The translations under genes were made by a program, and so were the position numbers. A DNA stretch of 29,271 nt from Planctomycetota bacterium (GTDB lineage: Bacteria > Planctomycetota > Planctomycetia > Pirellulales > Pirellulaceae): NCBI GenBank assembly GCA_026692885.1, contig JAPLNJ010001152.1, positions 1 through 29,271 on the forward strand. The letters are read 5' to 3'. Below the pieces are notes generated by a model. It was not told the origin of the DNA and made no database searches. It saw only the letters and a program-made list of their open reading frames with translations. Below, one piece after another: positions 7,525 to 14,959 of this stretch (the first letter of the stretch is position 1; each line of letters begins with the position of its first letter).

Positions 7525-9004
7525 GGAACAGTTTCGGCGCAAACGGATTAGTGGTGTCCCCACCGCCGCGGTCGGCGCGAATCTCCGACAACACGATCTC
7601 CGTCCCGTCTTCGACTTTGTCGCCGATGACCTCCGTGTTCAGCCCGTCGGTGGCCCCGATTTGCACTTCGATCGGCCGGACCAAGTCTCCGTCCTTGACC
7701 CACAGTCGCCCGCGATCATCTCGGGTCTTCTCAGGTTTGGCCGACGGTTGCTTTTCTCCTGTGGGTTTGCCTCCGGGCCGACCCTCCGCACCGCCGCCTC
7801 CCCGGCCCGGACCACCTCCAGGTCCGCCGCCTCGACCGCCTTTGGCCGCCGCCTCGGCCGCCATCTTCTCTCGCACTTCGGCCACCATTACGGCTGGCCG
7901 CGGTTTCCAGCGGAGGGCCGCGTTCGGCACCAACAGGACGTTCTTGTGCTCCTCCACTTCGAACTGCAAACTGGCCGTCAGATAGGGCAGGAGTCGAAGA
8001 TCGGCATTGTCCGTTTCGACCACCACGGTGTACGTCACCACATTCTGCGTCATGGTGGCGTTCAGACGGATTTGGACCACCGTACCGCGGAAGATTTCAC
8101 CGGGGTAGGCATCGACGGTGAATCGCACGGGCATATCTTTGCGGATGCGGCCGATATCCGCCTCATTGACCGAAGCCCAGACCTGCATCCGGCTCAAGTC
8201 CTTGGCGATCAGAAACAAGCTGGGGGCGTTCAAGCTCGCCACGACGGTCTGGCCGATGTTCACTCGCCGATCGATGATCACGCCCTTCACCGGCGACTTG
8301 ATCACGGTGTAGCTGAGGTTGGTCTCGGCCAACTGCAGCGCGGCCTGAGCCTGCTCGATCGCCGCCTCCCCGAGCGAGACATTCGCGTCCGCGGCCCGAT
8401 GATCGGCCAGGGCGGCTCGATAGTTGGCCCTCGCCAGCACGAAATCGGCATCCGAGATCGTCCGCCGCAACGGTTTTTCCTGGGCCGGCTCCGGCGGGGA
8501 CGGGGCGGCGGTGGTGTCCGGCTCTTCCGGTTTGACCAGATCGGGGCGGAGACGCTGAGCCCGTGACCACTCCGCTTCCATCTGATCCACCTTGGCTTCG
8601 GTCTGTTCCACCTTGGCTTTGAATTGCAGCAGATCGGCCTCGGCACGATTCAGAGACGCGTGAGACTGGTCCCGTTGCGCCTTGTAGACGGCGTCATCGA
8701 TCAGGGCCAGCGAGGTACCTTCCTCGACGACGGAACCATAGTCGATTCGCTTGGCGGCTTCGTCGGTACTGCGGCGCTTATCGGTACCCAGGGAAAGCAC
8801 CCGCCCCTGCACCTGAGCGCCCACGTCCACGACCTCCTCCGGTTCGACGGTCCCCGTCGCACCGATTGTGGACAGCAGATCGCCTCGCTTGACATTCGCG
8901 GCCCGGAAATTCGCGGGAGGTTCTACCGCCACCTGGGTGACGTAGTACCAGCCCCCGGCCGCAATCGAGCCGAGAATCAGGACCAACACAATGACTAATC
9001 TCAT
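7505..9004 (-). CDS. HlyD/MacA-like periplasmic adaptor of an efflux system
   Basis: This is a membrane-fusion protein (499 aa), the expected partner of the adjacent MacB-like transporter. It starts with a signal anchor (MRLVIVLVLILGSIAAGGWYYV). The N-terminal lipoyl half (TGTVEPEEVVDVGAQVQGRVLSL) leads into a long alpha-helical hairpin at about 95-215, interrupted by an acidic/Pro spacer (KPEEPDTTAAPSPPEP). The second lipoyl half (VIKSPVKGVIIDRRVNIGQTV) and the beta-barrel domain follow. Near the C-terminus there is an odd Gly-rich linker (GGRGGGPGGGPGRGGGG) before the membrane-proximal domain. The ATG at 9004 is chosen because GGAGGGAG lies about 11 bases upstream and the anchor follows directly; the frame extends to 9106 through a repeat. 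Transcribed after marR and before macB. Confidence 0.92.
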   Translation of the reverse strand: MRLVIVLVLILGSIAAGGWYYVTQVAVEPPANFRAANVKRGDLLSTIGATGTVEPEEVVDVGAQVQGRVLSLGTDKRRSTDEAAKRIDYGSVVEEGTSLALIDDAVYKAQRDQSHASLNRAEADLLQFKAKVEQTEAKVDQMEAEWSRAQRLRPDLVKPEEPDTTAAPSPPEPAQEKPLRRTISDADFVLARANYRAALADHRAADANVSLGEAAIEQAQAALQLAETNLSYTVIKSPVKGVIIDRRVNIGQTVVASLNAPSLFLIAKDLSRMQVWASVNEADIGRIRKDMPVRFTVDAYPGEIFRGTVVQIRLNATMTQNVVTYTVVVETDNADLRLLPYLTASLQFEVEEHKNVLLVPNAALRWKPRPAVMVAEVREKMAAEAAAKGGRGGGPGGGPGRGGGGAEGRPGGKPTGEKQPSAKPEKTRDDRGRLWVKDGDLVRPIEVQIGATDGLNTEVIGDKVEDGTEIVLSEIRADRGGGDTTNPFAPKLFQGRPKQ

Positions 9005-9070
9005 GAGTGTGTTTCTCCCTCCGAGACTGTGAAAAGAAACAATCGGCCAATGATGCGTGCACAAGGGGTG

Positions 9071-9122
9071 CTGTGCCCACCAAGCACGAGCAATTCTGGT
9101 GGGCACAGCCCACCCTACGATT
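9071..9122. repeat. GGTGGGC-type palindromic repeat between marR and hlyD
   Basis: CTGTGCCCACCA (9071-9082) pairs with TGGTGGGCACAG (9097-9108), followed by CCCACCCTACG. The same family occurs at 12078-12098 and 13773-13830. The stretch 9105-9138 matches 13817-13850 at about 31 of 34 positions, running through the marR stop codon. Confidence 0.8.
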
Positions 9123-9125
9123 TCT

Positions 9126-9698
9126 TCACAGCCTCTCCGTACGCTGCGGAAGTTTCAAGCCTTGCTCGGCGTGACCTTTCCGCCGCTCGCACGCTTGCAG
9201 CAATAGTTCCAGGGTGCTTAGTATGTCCCTTCTCACCTGCGTTGGCAATTCCTCCAAGACGGCCAGAACACTACGGTTGCGAGCAGCTTCGCGAAGCCGC
9301 ATGATTTCCTCGCCGCGATCTGTCAACTGTAAACACCGCAACCGCCGGTCAGTTCCGTCCGCGACGCGGCGCACCAATTGCGAACGTTCCAGCCGATCCG
9401 CCACTTGAGTCATCGCACTGACCGACACGGCGAGTTCGCGGCTGAGTGCGGACATCGGACGCGATCCGCCTAGCAGGATGGCACAGACCCGCAGTTGGGC
9501 CAGCGGCAACTCCTCGGCCGCGTCATCCTCGAAGGTGAACAATTGGCGCATCAGGGCCGGTAGGTGGGTCGCGATCGCCTTAGCCTGCTCGACCAGAATC
9601 GCATCGTCCGTCGGTTGAGATCGGCGCTGACGGTCCCGTTTGGTTTTCGCCCCCGGTGGGTGGCCGTCTGCAATAGGCAGGACTTCATTAACCAACAT
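9126..9698 (-). CDS. MarR-family transcriptional regulator
   Basis: This 190-residue protein is a dimeric winged-helix repressor of the MarR type. After a charged, Arg-rich N-terminal extension of about 30 residues, a dimerisation helix (AKAIATHLPALMRQLF) leads to the winged helix. LPLAQLRVCAILLGGSRPMSALSRELAVSVSAMTQVADRLERSQLVRRV shows the recognition helix, and the wing follows with DGTDRRLRCLQLTDRGEEI. It is first in an operon with hlyD- and macB-like genes, and MarR proteins commonly repress such efflux genes and themselves. A palindrome 10 bases upstream of the ATG is a good operator candidate. The last residues and stop lie within sequence shared with the end of the unrelated 13838-14914 gene. 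The ligand cannot be predicted. Confidence 0.92.
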   Translation of the reverse strand: MLVNEVLPIADGHPPGAKTKRDRQRRSQPTDDAILVEQAKAIATHLPALMRQLFTFEDDAAEELPLAQLRVCAILLGGSRPMSALSRELAVSVSAMTQVADRLERSQLVRRVADGTDRRLRCLQLTDRGEEIMRLREAARNRSVLAVLEELPTQVRRDILSTLELLLQACERRKGHAEQGLKLPQRTERL

Positions 9699-9707
9699 GA
9701 ACGATTA

Positions 9708-9724
9708 AGGTACGTAAAGTACCT
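9708..9724. promoter_or_regulatory. candidate MarR operator
   Basis: AGGTAC-GTAAA-GTACCT is a perfect 6-bp inverted repeat with a 5-nt spacer, 10 bases upstream of the marR ATG. Its size and position fit autoregulation by a MarR dimer, which would also control the downstream efflux genes. Binding is inferred. Confidence 0.6.
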
Positions 9725-9929
9725 GCGGCAGTCAAGGCGGGCTGACGACCGATGATCTACCGGACCCCATCCGCCTTGGGCCCCGGCGATTCTGGCAGGG
9801 GGGCAGCCTGCATCTTACCACAGCTGGTGGCCAAAGTAGCGGGGGAGGGCGATGTCGGGCGACGCCAAATTTCGTTTAACCGCGACCCAGAGGAAGTCGG
9901 CTGTAAGACAAGCCAAAAAGAAATCCAAA

Positions 9930-9947
9930 GCGGTGATGAATCACCGC
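9930..9947. repeat. short perfect hairpin
   Basis: GCGGTGA (9930-9936) and TCACCGC (9941-9947) form a perfect 7-bp stem with a TGAA loop, flanked by CCAAA and CTCCAAATTTGG. It resembles a short dispersed palindrome. No T-run follows. Confidence 0.6.
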
Positions 9948-9979
9948 ACTCCAAATTTGGGGCGAGGTCGGAGGAAGAA

Positions 9980-10298
9980 GGACAGGAAGATGGGGGACAG
10001 GAAAATGGGAGAGGCGGGTTGGGCCCTGGGACCAGGTGGCTGCACGCGGCGGATGCGTCCAACCCAGTTTCGCGACGTCGCTGAATTCGCAAGTGTTTCC
10101 CAGTGCCCATTCCCGGCCTTGATCGGAACCTTGCGCAAAACGCTAGCAGGGTGGCTGGTGGCTGAGCCTAGGCGAAGCCCCAGCGCCAGTGGACTGGGGC
10201 TTCGCTTAGGTTCAGCCACCAGCCACCCGGCCTGTTGCCAGCACCAACAGCAGTGCGCAACCTTACGATCAAAGCCCCCATTCCCCATTTTCCTGTCC
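9980..10298. repeat. three-layer nested palindrome, copy B
   Basis: This has the same plan as copy A (73-271). The outer layer GGACAGGAAAATGGG (9995-10009) pairs perfectly with 10284-10298, and a second GGACAGGAAGAT lies at 9980-9991. The middle layer runs from GGCCTTGATCGGAACC at 10115 to GCTAGCAG, pairing with about 10235-10275. The core is a 35-bp inverted repeat (10149-10183 with 10194-10228, two mismatches), nearly identical to the core of copy A. The distance between outer and middle layers on the left differs strongly from copy A, so the layers moved or accreted separately. Confidence 0.85.
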
Positions 10299-10559
10299 GT
10301 TGTTTTCCGTCTCGAAATATCAGATTCAGCAGGTGTACTCCTGGTGGGCCGGCGCTCTGCGAAATGCCGTATCGGAGGTGATAGGCTCGCGTTGGCTGTC
10401 GGCGGGCCAAGTCTGGGAGAGTGGCTCGCTTTGGCCCACCCTACGCGAATTCTTCAAGCCGCGGGTGCCAGATTCCGCGGGGCGGGCCGCCTGAACCGTA
10501 GCGGCACGGGTTGCAGTGGGCGAGCCGGCCGAGATTCCTTTCCGAAACGGAGGTGTGTC

Positions 10560-11345
10560 ATGACGTTCAAGTTGAAGCATGGGTGGCTGCTGGCGGTGGG
10601 ATCGTTGGTCGTGTCATCGGTCGGCCTGGGGACCGTCTGGAGCTACGTCCGGACCGTCCACGCGGAGATCGGCAAGCAGGTGCGCGACGCCGTGCCAATC
10701 GGCTTCGAGGTGAAGCGGCTGGAGCAGATGACGTCGGACTTGATTCCGGAAATCCAGGCTAACCGCAAAGTCGCGGCTCAGCTGGATACAGAGATCGAGT
10801 ACATGGGACGGGAACTGGGAGAACTGGACCAGTCGCAACACAAAGCCAAGGCCGAAATAGATAAGCTGCGGGAAATGTTACGCAAGAAGCAGGACCGCTA
10901 CGAATTCGGCGGCCAAACGTTCACGAGCCGACAGGTCGAGGACGATCTGACGCGGCGGCTGGAACGTTATGTGGACGCCCACACGCGGCAAGAGGCTAAG
11001 CAGCGGATTCTCGACTCGCGCCGCAAGACGCTGGAAGCTGCGACGGACAAGATTCGCGTGTGCCAGCACCAACACGATGTGCTGGTCGAGAAGGCCGAGT
11101 CGCTGCAGGCCGAGTTGAAACTGCTGGAGTTGGCTCAAGCCGGCGGCAATTTCCAATTCGACCACTCCAAGCTGCAAGAGACCAAGGACTTGGCTCTGAC
11201 GGTGGAGAAACGCATCCGCACGCTGCACAAACTGGTGGACGGCCAGCCGCAGTTGACCGACGGGATCCCCGTCGAGGCGGACGAGCGACTGGCAACGGAG
11301 AAGTTCGACGAGTATCTTGCCCGGGGCGGCGGGACACGCAAGTAG
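10560..11345 (+). CDS. membrane-anchored coiled-coil protein of unknown function
   Basis: This 261-residue protein starts at the ATG at 10560, with GGAGG six bases upstream. An N-terminal hydrophobic segment (about 9-28, WLLAVGSLVVSSVGLGTVWSYV) acts as signal anchor. The rest is almost entirely charged alpha helix with heptad character (for example KRLEQMTSDLIPEIQANRKV, DKLREMLRKKQDRYEF), so a long coiled coil is expected in the periplasm. The second half carries a short conserved-looking block, FGGQTFTSRQVEDDLTRRLERY. It is transcribed with the next gene (27-bp gap), which also has a hydrophobic anchor, suggesting a complex at the membrane. It superficially recalls PspA-like helices, but I see no feature that establishes that family. 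Confidence 0.8.
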   Translation: MTFKLKHGWLLAVGSLVVSSVGLGTVWSYVRTVHAEIGKQVRDAVPIGFEVKRLEQMTSDLIPEIQANRKVAAQLDTEIEYMGRELGELDQSQHKAKAEIDKLREMLRKKQDRYEFGGQTFTSRQVEDDLTRRLERYVDAHTRQEAKQRILDSRRKTLEAATDKIRVCQHQHDVLVEKAESLQAELKLLELAQAGGNFQFDHSKLQETKDLALTVEKRIRTLHKLVDGQPQLTDGIPVEADERLATEKFDEYLARGGGTRK

Positions 11346-11372
11346 CTTTGATTCCGCGAAGGGGGGGTAGTC

Positions 11373-11996
11373 ATGAGAACTCTGGCTGTCGTCGCGATGG
11401 GGTGGCTGATGTTGTTGGATTCGGCCGGTGGCGTAGAGCAGGAATGCCGGCCGGCGCCTGGGCAGTGGGTCCGGGTCAACTCGGAATGGGAGCCGGACGC
11501 CACGGTCGCTCGGGCGGCGGCGCGGGCCAGACTGGACGAGGCCGTACGGGCTTGGCTGCAGACGGAGCAGCCAGCCCGCGTGGATCTGGCAACGCCGCAG
11601 AATCTCTCGCAGTTGTTGTCCCGTGCCGATGTGCAGCGGCGCGAGCGAGCGGAGGATCGCGAACGGCCTTACGGGACCTTGACGCGGGTCCACGCCGAGG
11701 TCTGGCTGACGCAGGCCGTGGCCGACGACTGGGCGTCCGAGTTGCGGACGGCGTTGCAGCACCGCCGAGTAACTGTCCTGGCAACGGTCCTGGCTGCGGT
11801 GATTGGTGCGGGACTCCTGACGGTCGGCGTCCGGGGTCTGGATCGCTGGACGCGGGGTTACCGACGGTGGCCACTCGGCTTGGCATGCGGTGTCGTGGGG
11901 CAGGTTTTCAACCTGCCTTGGGCCTTAATCGGAACATTGCATCAAACGCTAGCAGTGGATGATAGCAGTAGCCGAAGTCGTGAGACTTCAGGGTGA
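11373..11996 (+). CDS. small membrane protein with repeat-derived C-terminus
   Basis: This 207-residue protein has ATG 11373 preceded by GGGGGGG, 27 bp after the coiled-coil gene. It has a signal sequence (MRTLAVVAMGWLMLLDSAGG). A periplasmic domain of about 110 residues contains a helical Arg/Ala-rich block and LTRVHAEVWLTQAVADDW. One strong TM helix (VTVLATVLAAVIGAGLLTVGV, about 130-152) is followed by a basic segment. From about residue 176 onward (QVFNLPWALIGTLHQTLAVDD...) the reading runs into a GGCAGGTT hairpin and palindrome copy C, which supply the last 32 residues and the stop codon. The original C-terminus appears to have been replaced. Function unknown; it probably works with the preceding coiled-coil protein. 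Confidence 0.75.
   Translation: MRTLAVVAMGWLMLLDSAGGVEQECRPAPGQWVRVNSEWEPDATVARAAARARLDEAVRAWLQTEQPARVDLATPQNLSQLLSRADVQRRERAEDRERPYGTLTRVHAEVWLTQAVADDWASELRTALQHRRVTVLATVLAAVIGAGLLTVGVRGLDRWTRGYRRWPLGLACGVVGQVFNLPWALIGTLHQTLAVDDSSSRSRETSG
11899..11917. repeat. GGCAGGTT hairpin inside the 3' end of the 11373 gene
   Basis: GGCAGGTT (11899-11906) and AACCTGCC (11910-11917) form a perfect 8-bp stem with a TTC loop. It is translated as GQVFNLP and directly precedes palindrome copy C. Confidence 0.7.
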
Positions 11997-12066
11997 AGCC
12001 CGAAGTCTCACGACTTCGGCTACAACGCTAGCAGTGGCAGCTTTGTGCAACGTTCTGATCAAGACC
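11921..12066. repeat. nested palindrome, copy C, with a different core hairpin
   Basis: The frame GGCCTTAATCGGAAC...CGCTAGCAG (11921-11955) pairs with CTTTGTGCAACGTTCTGATCAAGACC (about 12034-12066), matching the middle layer of copies A and B. Its core is unrelated to theirs: a perfect 22-bp inverted repeat (11968-11989 with 12002-12023) around 12 nt. A 14-bp direct repeat, AACGCTAGCAGTGG, stands at 11945-11958 and at 12024-12037, flanking the core as a target duplication would. Confidence 0.85.
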
Positions 12067-12077
12067 CGGCTGTGGTT

Positions 12078-12098
12078 GGTGGGCACAGCCCACCCTAC
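12078..12098. repeat. single GGTGGGC hairpin
   Basis: GGTGGGC (12078-12084) and GCCCACC (12088-12094) around ACA, followed by CTAC. It is a one-hairpin member of the family seen at 9071-9122 and 13773-13830, abutting the end of the macrodomain gene. Confidence 0.75.
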
Positions 12099-12640
12099 GC
12101 GGTTGAGATCAATTCCCCGAGGGCCGTCTGGAAGGCTTGCAGCGAGGCCGGGCCGAACAAGACGAACCGCACCAACTCCGGTTGGCCGCGTTGCCGCAGG
12201 AAATCGATCACCGTCTGCAGAGCCACGCGGCTGGCTCGGTCCAGCGGGTAGCCATACACGCCCGTACTGATCGCTGGAAAGGCAAGACTGCGACAGTTGT
12301 GCTCGACCGCCAGCTCCAGGCAACGGCGGTGCGCCCCGGCCAGTAATTCCGCTTCGCCGGAATTCCCTCCGTTCCACACGGGGCCCACGGCGTGGATCAC
12401 GAACTTCGCCGGGAGCCGTCCGGCTCCGGAAATTACGGCCGAGCCGGTGGGACAGCCGTGGGGATAACGGCGGTCAGTCTCGTCCATGATGCTTGCTCCG
12501 CCACGGCGATGAATGGCACCGTCCACGCCGCCGCCCCCCGCCAAATGGCGATTGGCGGCGTTCACGATCGCGTCGACCTCCTGCTGCGTGAGATCGCCTT
12601 CGACCAGTTCCAGCGTTTGTCCCTGGATGGTAACCTGCAT
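12095..12640 (-). CDS. macrodomain protein, probable ADP-ribose/O-acetyl-ADP-ribose hydrolase
   Basis: A single macrodomain of 181 residues, the usual length for stand-alone MacroD/YmdB-type enzymes. These remove ADP-ribose from proteins or nucleic acids or deacetylate O-acetyl-ADP-ribose. Motifs are [36 protein letters not shown] (residues 13-48, with the catalytic-loop Asn and the Gly-rich loop) and [12 protein letters not shown] (about 120-131), the phosphate-binding loop. The ATG at 12640 has GGGAGG about 6 bases upstream. It is divergent from the beta-helix gene. The same window encodes a TIR domain, a potential NAD hydrolase, but the two are 7 kb apart and a functional link is only a thought. 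Confidence 0.93.
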   Translation of the reverse strand: MQVTIQGQTLELVEGDLTQQEVDAIVNAANRHLAGGGGVDGAIHRRGGASIMDETDRRYPHGCPTGSAVISGAGRLPAKFVIHAVGPVWNGGNSGEAELLAGAHRRCLELAVEHNCRSLAFPAISTGVYGYPLDRASRVALQTVIDFLRQRGQPELVRFVLFGPASLQAFQTALGELISTA

Positions 12641-12779
12641 GCTTGCCTCCCGCTGCTAGCACGATTAGAGTGCAAAAGAATTGGGTCCGCACGCCACTTG
12701 CGATTGACGTCAGGCGTGTCCTTGGGCAAAATCCCCCGCCCGAGATTGTAACCGAGTCGTCGAGTTGGAGAAAACCCGC

Positions 12780-13769
12780 ATGCGCCACGTGAGCACGGTC
12801 GCCGTTTTGTGGGCGGTCTTGGCCGCCAGCGCCGGCGCTCGCGATATCTACGTTAATAACGTGGGGGGCGATGACCGGTTCGACGGCTCAGCACCCGTCT
12901 CGGGCGCTTCCAACGCAGGACCATGCCGGACCATTGCGCGTGCCCTGCTCGCAGCCAAAACCGGCGACCGCGTCGTGTTGGCCAACGCCGGCGAGCCCTA
13001 CCGCGAAAGCCTGACCTTGCAGGCCAAATGTCACAGCGGGACCGTCGACCATCCGTTTGAACTGGTCGGCAATGGCGCGATTCTGGAAGGCGCCGCCCCG
13101 ATCCCCGACAGCGCCTGGGAGCACGTTCGCGGTGAGGTCTTCCGCTTCTCGCCGTCCCGCAAAGCCTACCAATTGTTGTTTCTCGGCGGCAGACCGGCGC
13201 ATCGCGTACCGGTCGAAGCCTTCGCCCTGCGGGCGCCGGAACTGGAACCTCTGCAATGGTGCTTGTTCGAGCGATCCATCTACTTTCGGGCTGAACCCGG
13301 CCGGCTGCCGCAACACTACGGACTGACGCACGCGGCCTTGCCGGTCGGTATCACTCTGTACGAGGTGCGCAACGTGGTGCTCTCCGACCTGATCGTGCAG
13401 GGCTTCCAGGTGGACGGCATCAATGCCCACGACAGCGTGTTCAACGCATCCTTGCGGGGCCTCAAGTGTCGCGGCAATGCCCGTAGCGGGATCTCGATTG
13501 GCGGGGCCTCGCAGGTGACGATCACCGGCTGCGTGGTCGGCAACAACGGCGCGGCTCAGGTTCGCACCGAAGGCTATTCCCACACCCACATCATCGACAG
13601 CGACCTACTGGGGAACACGGCGCCTCCCTTGGTCCGTGAAGGCGGTCGCGTGTACGTGGAACAGGCCCCCCGGGACGCCACGCCGCAAGCCTTCGTGCCG
13701 AAGTCGCCCGGCAGAAACGTGGCGGACTGGTTGTCGTCGCCCCTGCTCGTGCGGCGTACTGCGTACTGA
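12780..13769 (+). CDS. secreted right-handed beta-helix (pectate-lyase-like fold) protein
   Basis: This exported 329-residue protein has signal peptide MRHVSTVAVLWAVLAASAGA, then RDIYVNNVGGDDRFDG, the typical opening of planctomycete parallel beta-helix proteins. Repeated short beta rungs run from about 200 onward (VRNVVLSDLIVQGFQVDGINAHDSVFNASLRGLKCRGNARSGISIGGASQVTITGCVVGNNG). I see no clear catalytic set for pectate lyase, so enzymatic activity on a polysaccharide is possible but unproven. The ATG at 12780 is preferred over the TTG at 12765 because GGAG lies 9 bases before it and the signal peptide starts there. A palindromic repeat follows 3 bp after the stop. Confidence 0.85.
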   Translation: MRHVSTVAVLWAVLAASAGARDIYVNNVGGDDRFDGSAPVSGASNAGPCRTIARALLAAKTGDRVVLANAGEPYRESLTLQAKCHSGTVDHPFELVGNGAILEGAAPIPDSAWEHVRGEVFRFSPSRKAYQLLFLGGRPAHRVPVEAFALRAPELEPLQWCLFERSIYFRAEPGRLPQHYGLTHAALPVGITLYEVRNVVLSDLIVQGFQVDGINAHDSVFNASLRGLKCRGNARSGISIGGASQVTITGCVVGNNGAAQVRTEGYSHTHIIDSDLLGNTAPPLVREGGRVYVEQAPRDATPQAFVPKSPGRNVADWLSSPLLVRRTAY

Positions 13770-13772
13770 GTT

Positions 13773-13830
13773 GTAGGGTGGGCTGTGCCCACCAGGCACC
13801 AGCAGTTGTGGTGGGCGCAGCCCACCCTAC
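13773..13830. repeat. GGTGGGC-type twin palindrome between convergent genes
   Basis: Arms 13773-13793 and 13810-13830 are 21 bp with one G/T difference, and each arm is itself a hairpin (GGTGGGC/GCCCACC). It separates the stop codons of the beta-helix gene (plus) and the YbhN-like gene (minus), so it may stop transcription from both sides. Confidence 0.85.
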
Positions 13831-13837
13831 GATCTTT

Positions 13838-14914
13838 TCACAGCCCCTCCGCGTTGCCAATCGGCGGCTCGCGTCTCTGCTCGGCTTCGGCCTCCTCCAG
13901 CAGCGATTGCACTTCGCGGCGGCTGGTCACGTAGTAGATCACGCCGATAGCGGCAATCACCAGGGTCATCAGCCGATACGTCAAGGCCACAATGATGCCC
14001 TCGGCGTTCGTCTCAGGAGCAAGCAGTTTGTACAATTGGTCCATCGCCAACTCGAACGTTCCCAGACCGCCGGGAGTGGGAATGGCCCCCACCGACAGCG
14101 ACAGGGGCACGATGACGAAATGCTCGGTGATCGTCGGCGGATGCGTGTAGAACGACTGGGCTACCAGGTAGAGCGATACGGGAAACACCGCGTGTACCAC
14201 CAAGCTCAGGGCGAGCGCCAGCACCACGGCCCTCAGGTTCCGACGATAGACATGCAGGGCCGAGGCCAGCCTGCCGAGAACGGGTCCCACCTTGGGTAGT
14301 CGGCACAGGCGAACAAACAGTCGCCAATTCTGGAACGGTACGAACAGCATCAGGAGGGCCGCCACCGTGCTGATGGCAGTCACCAACAGCGTGAAATCGC
14401 AGACGGCTTTCACCGCCATCCCGGTCCTGGATCTGGAGATACCACTTAGCAAGATCGTACCACTGGCGACCACAAACAAGACGTAGATGCCAATAACTCG
14501 ATCGAGAAGGACTGTCGCCACGGCTTCGGTGCGGCGCCCCGGTTGCTGCCTCGCGATAAAGACCGCCTTGAACAGATCCCCGCCGACAGATCCCGGGGCA
14601 ATGAAGCTCAGCAGGTAGCCGAGAAAGCTCAATCGCACCGCCTCGGTCAGCCGGAAGGAAAGCCCCAAGGCCCGCACCAGGACCCACCAACGTAGAAAGC
14701 TAAAGCCCACGGAGATGAACACCAGACCAAAACCGACACTCAACAGCGGCCAATTCTTCGGCTGGTGCCACAGTCGTTGAAATTGGCCCGGATGATGCTG
14801 GTCAACTTGATACAGCAGGTAGGCGATGATGGCCAGCGGAATCCCAAACTGGAGGAACAGAACCAGGTGTTTTTTCAAGGAATTCTCCGCCAAGCTGACC
14901 AGGCCCGCCGACAC
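13838..14914 (-). CDS. YbhN/AglD-type multi-pass membrane protein (lysylphosphatidylglycerol synthase TM-region family)
   Basis: A 358-residue integral membrane protein with about eight TM helices. It carries family hallmarks: the loop FLRWWVLVRALGLSF, the block LGYLLSFIAPGSVGGDLFKAVFIARQQPGRRTEAVATVLLDRVIGIY (about 102-148), and PTPGGLGTFELAMDQLY (about 285-301). Members lie near lipid or glycan enzymes and are thought to move or modify lipids; the substrate is unknown. It sits about 225 bp downstream of the Aas-like acyl ligase on the same strand, which fits a membrane-lipid role. The upstream-most start is GTG 14914 with a poor ribosome site. TTG at 14878 (next residues KKHLVLFLQFG) has GGAG 5 bases upstream and may be the real start. 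The last codons and stop lie in a repeat also found at the end of marR. Confidence 0.88.
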   Translation of the reverse strand: MSAGLVSLAENSLKKHLVLFLQFGIPLAIIAYLLYQVDQHHPGQFQRLWHQPKNWPLLSVGFGLVFISVGFSFLRWWVLVRALGLSFRLTEAVRLSFLGYLLSFIAPGSVGGDLFKAVFIARQQPGRRTEAVATVLLDRVIGIYVLFVVASGTILLSGISRSRTGMAVKAVCDFTLLVTAISTVAALLMLFVPFQNWRLFVRLCRLPKVGPVLGRLASALHVYRRNLRAVVLALALSLVVHAVFPVSLYLVAQSFYTHPPTITEHFVIVPLSLSVGAIPTPGGLGTFELAMDQLYKLLAPETNAEGIIVALTYRLMTLVIAAIGVIYYVTSRREVQSLLEEAEAEQRREPPIGNAEGL

Positions 14915-14942
14915 ATGGAAGCCTATCGTACGGCCCCCAATG

Positions 14943-14959
14943 CCGGGCGGCTAGCCCGG
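14943..14959. repeat. CCGGGC/GCCCGG hairpin
   Basis: CCGGGC (14943-14948) and GCCCGG (14954-14959) form a perfect 6-bp stem just upstream of the YbhN-like gene, followed by ATTAGTCATG. It looks like a short dispersed palindrome. The remaining gap up to 15120 shows nothing else. Confidence 0.5.

Larger units (their letters stand above)
9699..10559. other. 861-bp repeat-rich non-coding region
   Basis: Between the divergent marR operon and the coiled-coil gene I see no credible gene. Open frames here cross repeats and lack start signals. It holds the marR operator, a short hairpin (9930-9947), nested palindrome copy B (9980-10298), and a degenerate stretch near 10340-10445 ending in TGGCCCACCCTACG, like the GGTGGGC family. 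The promoter for the 10560 gene should lie in 10300-10545 but no convincing -35/-10 pair is evident. Confidence 0.7.

Noticed and set aside
9852..10559. Long upstream extension of the coiled-coil gene frame
   Set aside because: It runs through palindrome copy B and has no ribosome site. ATG 10560 has GGAGG at the right distance and begins with a membrane anchor.
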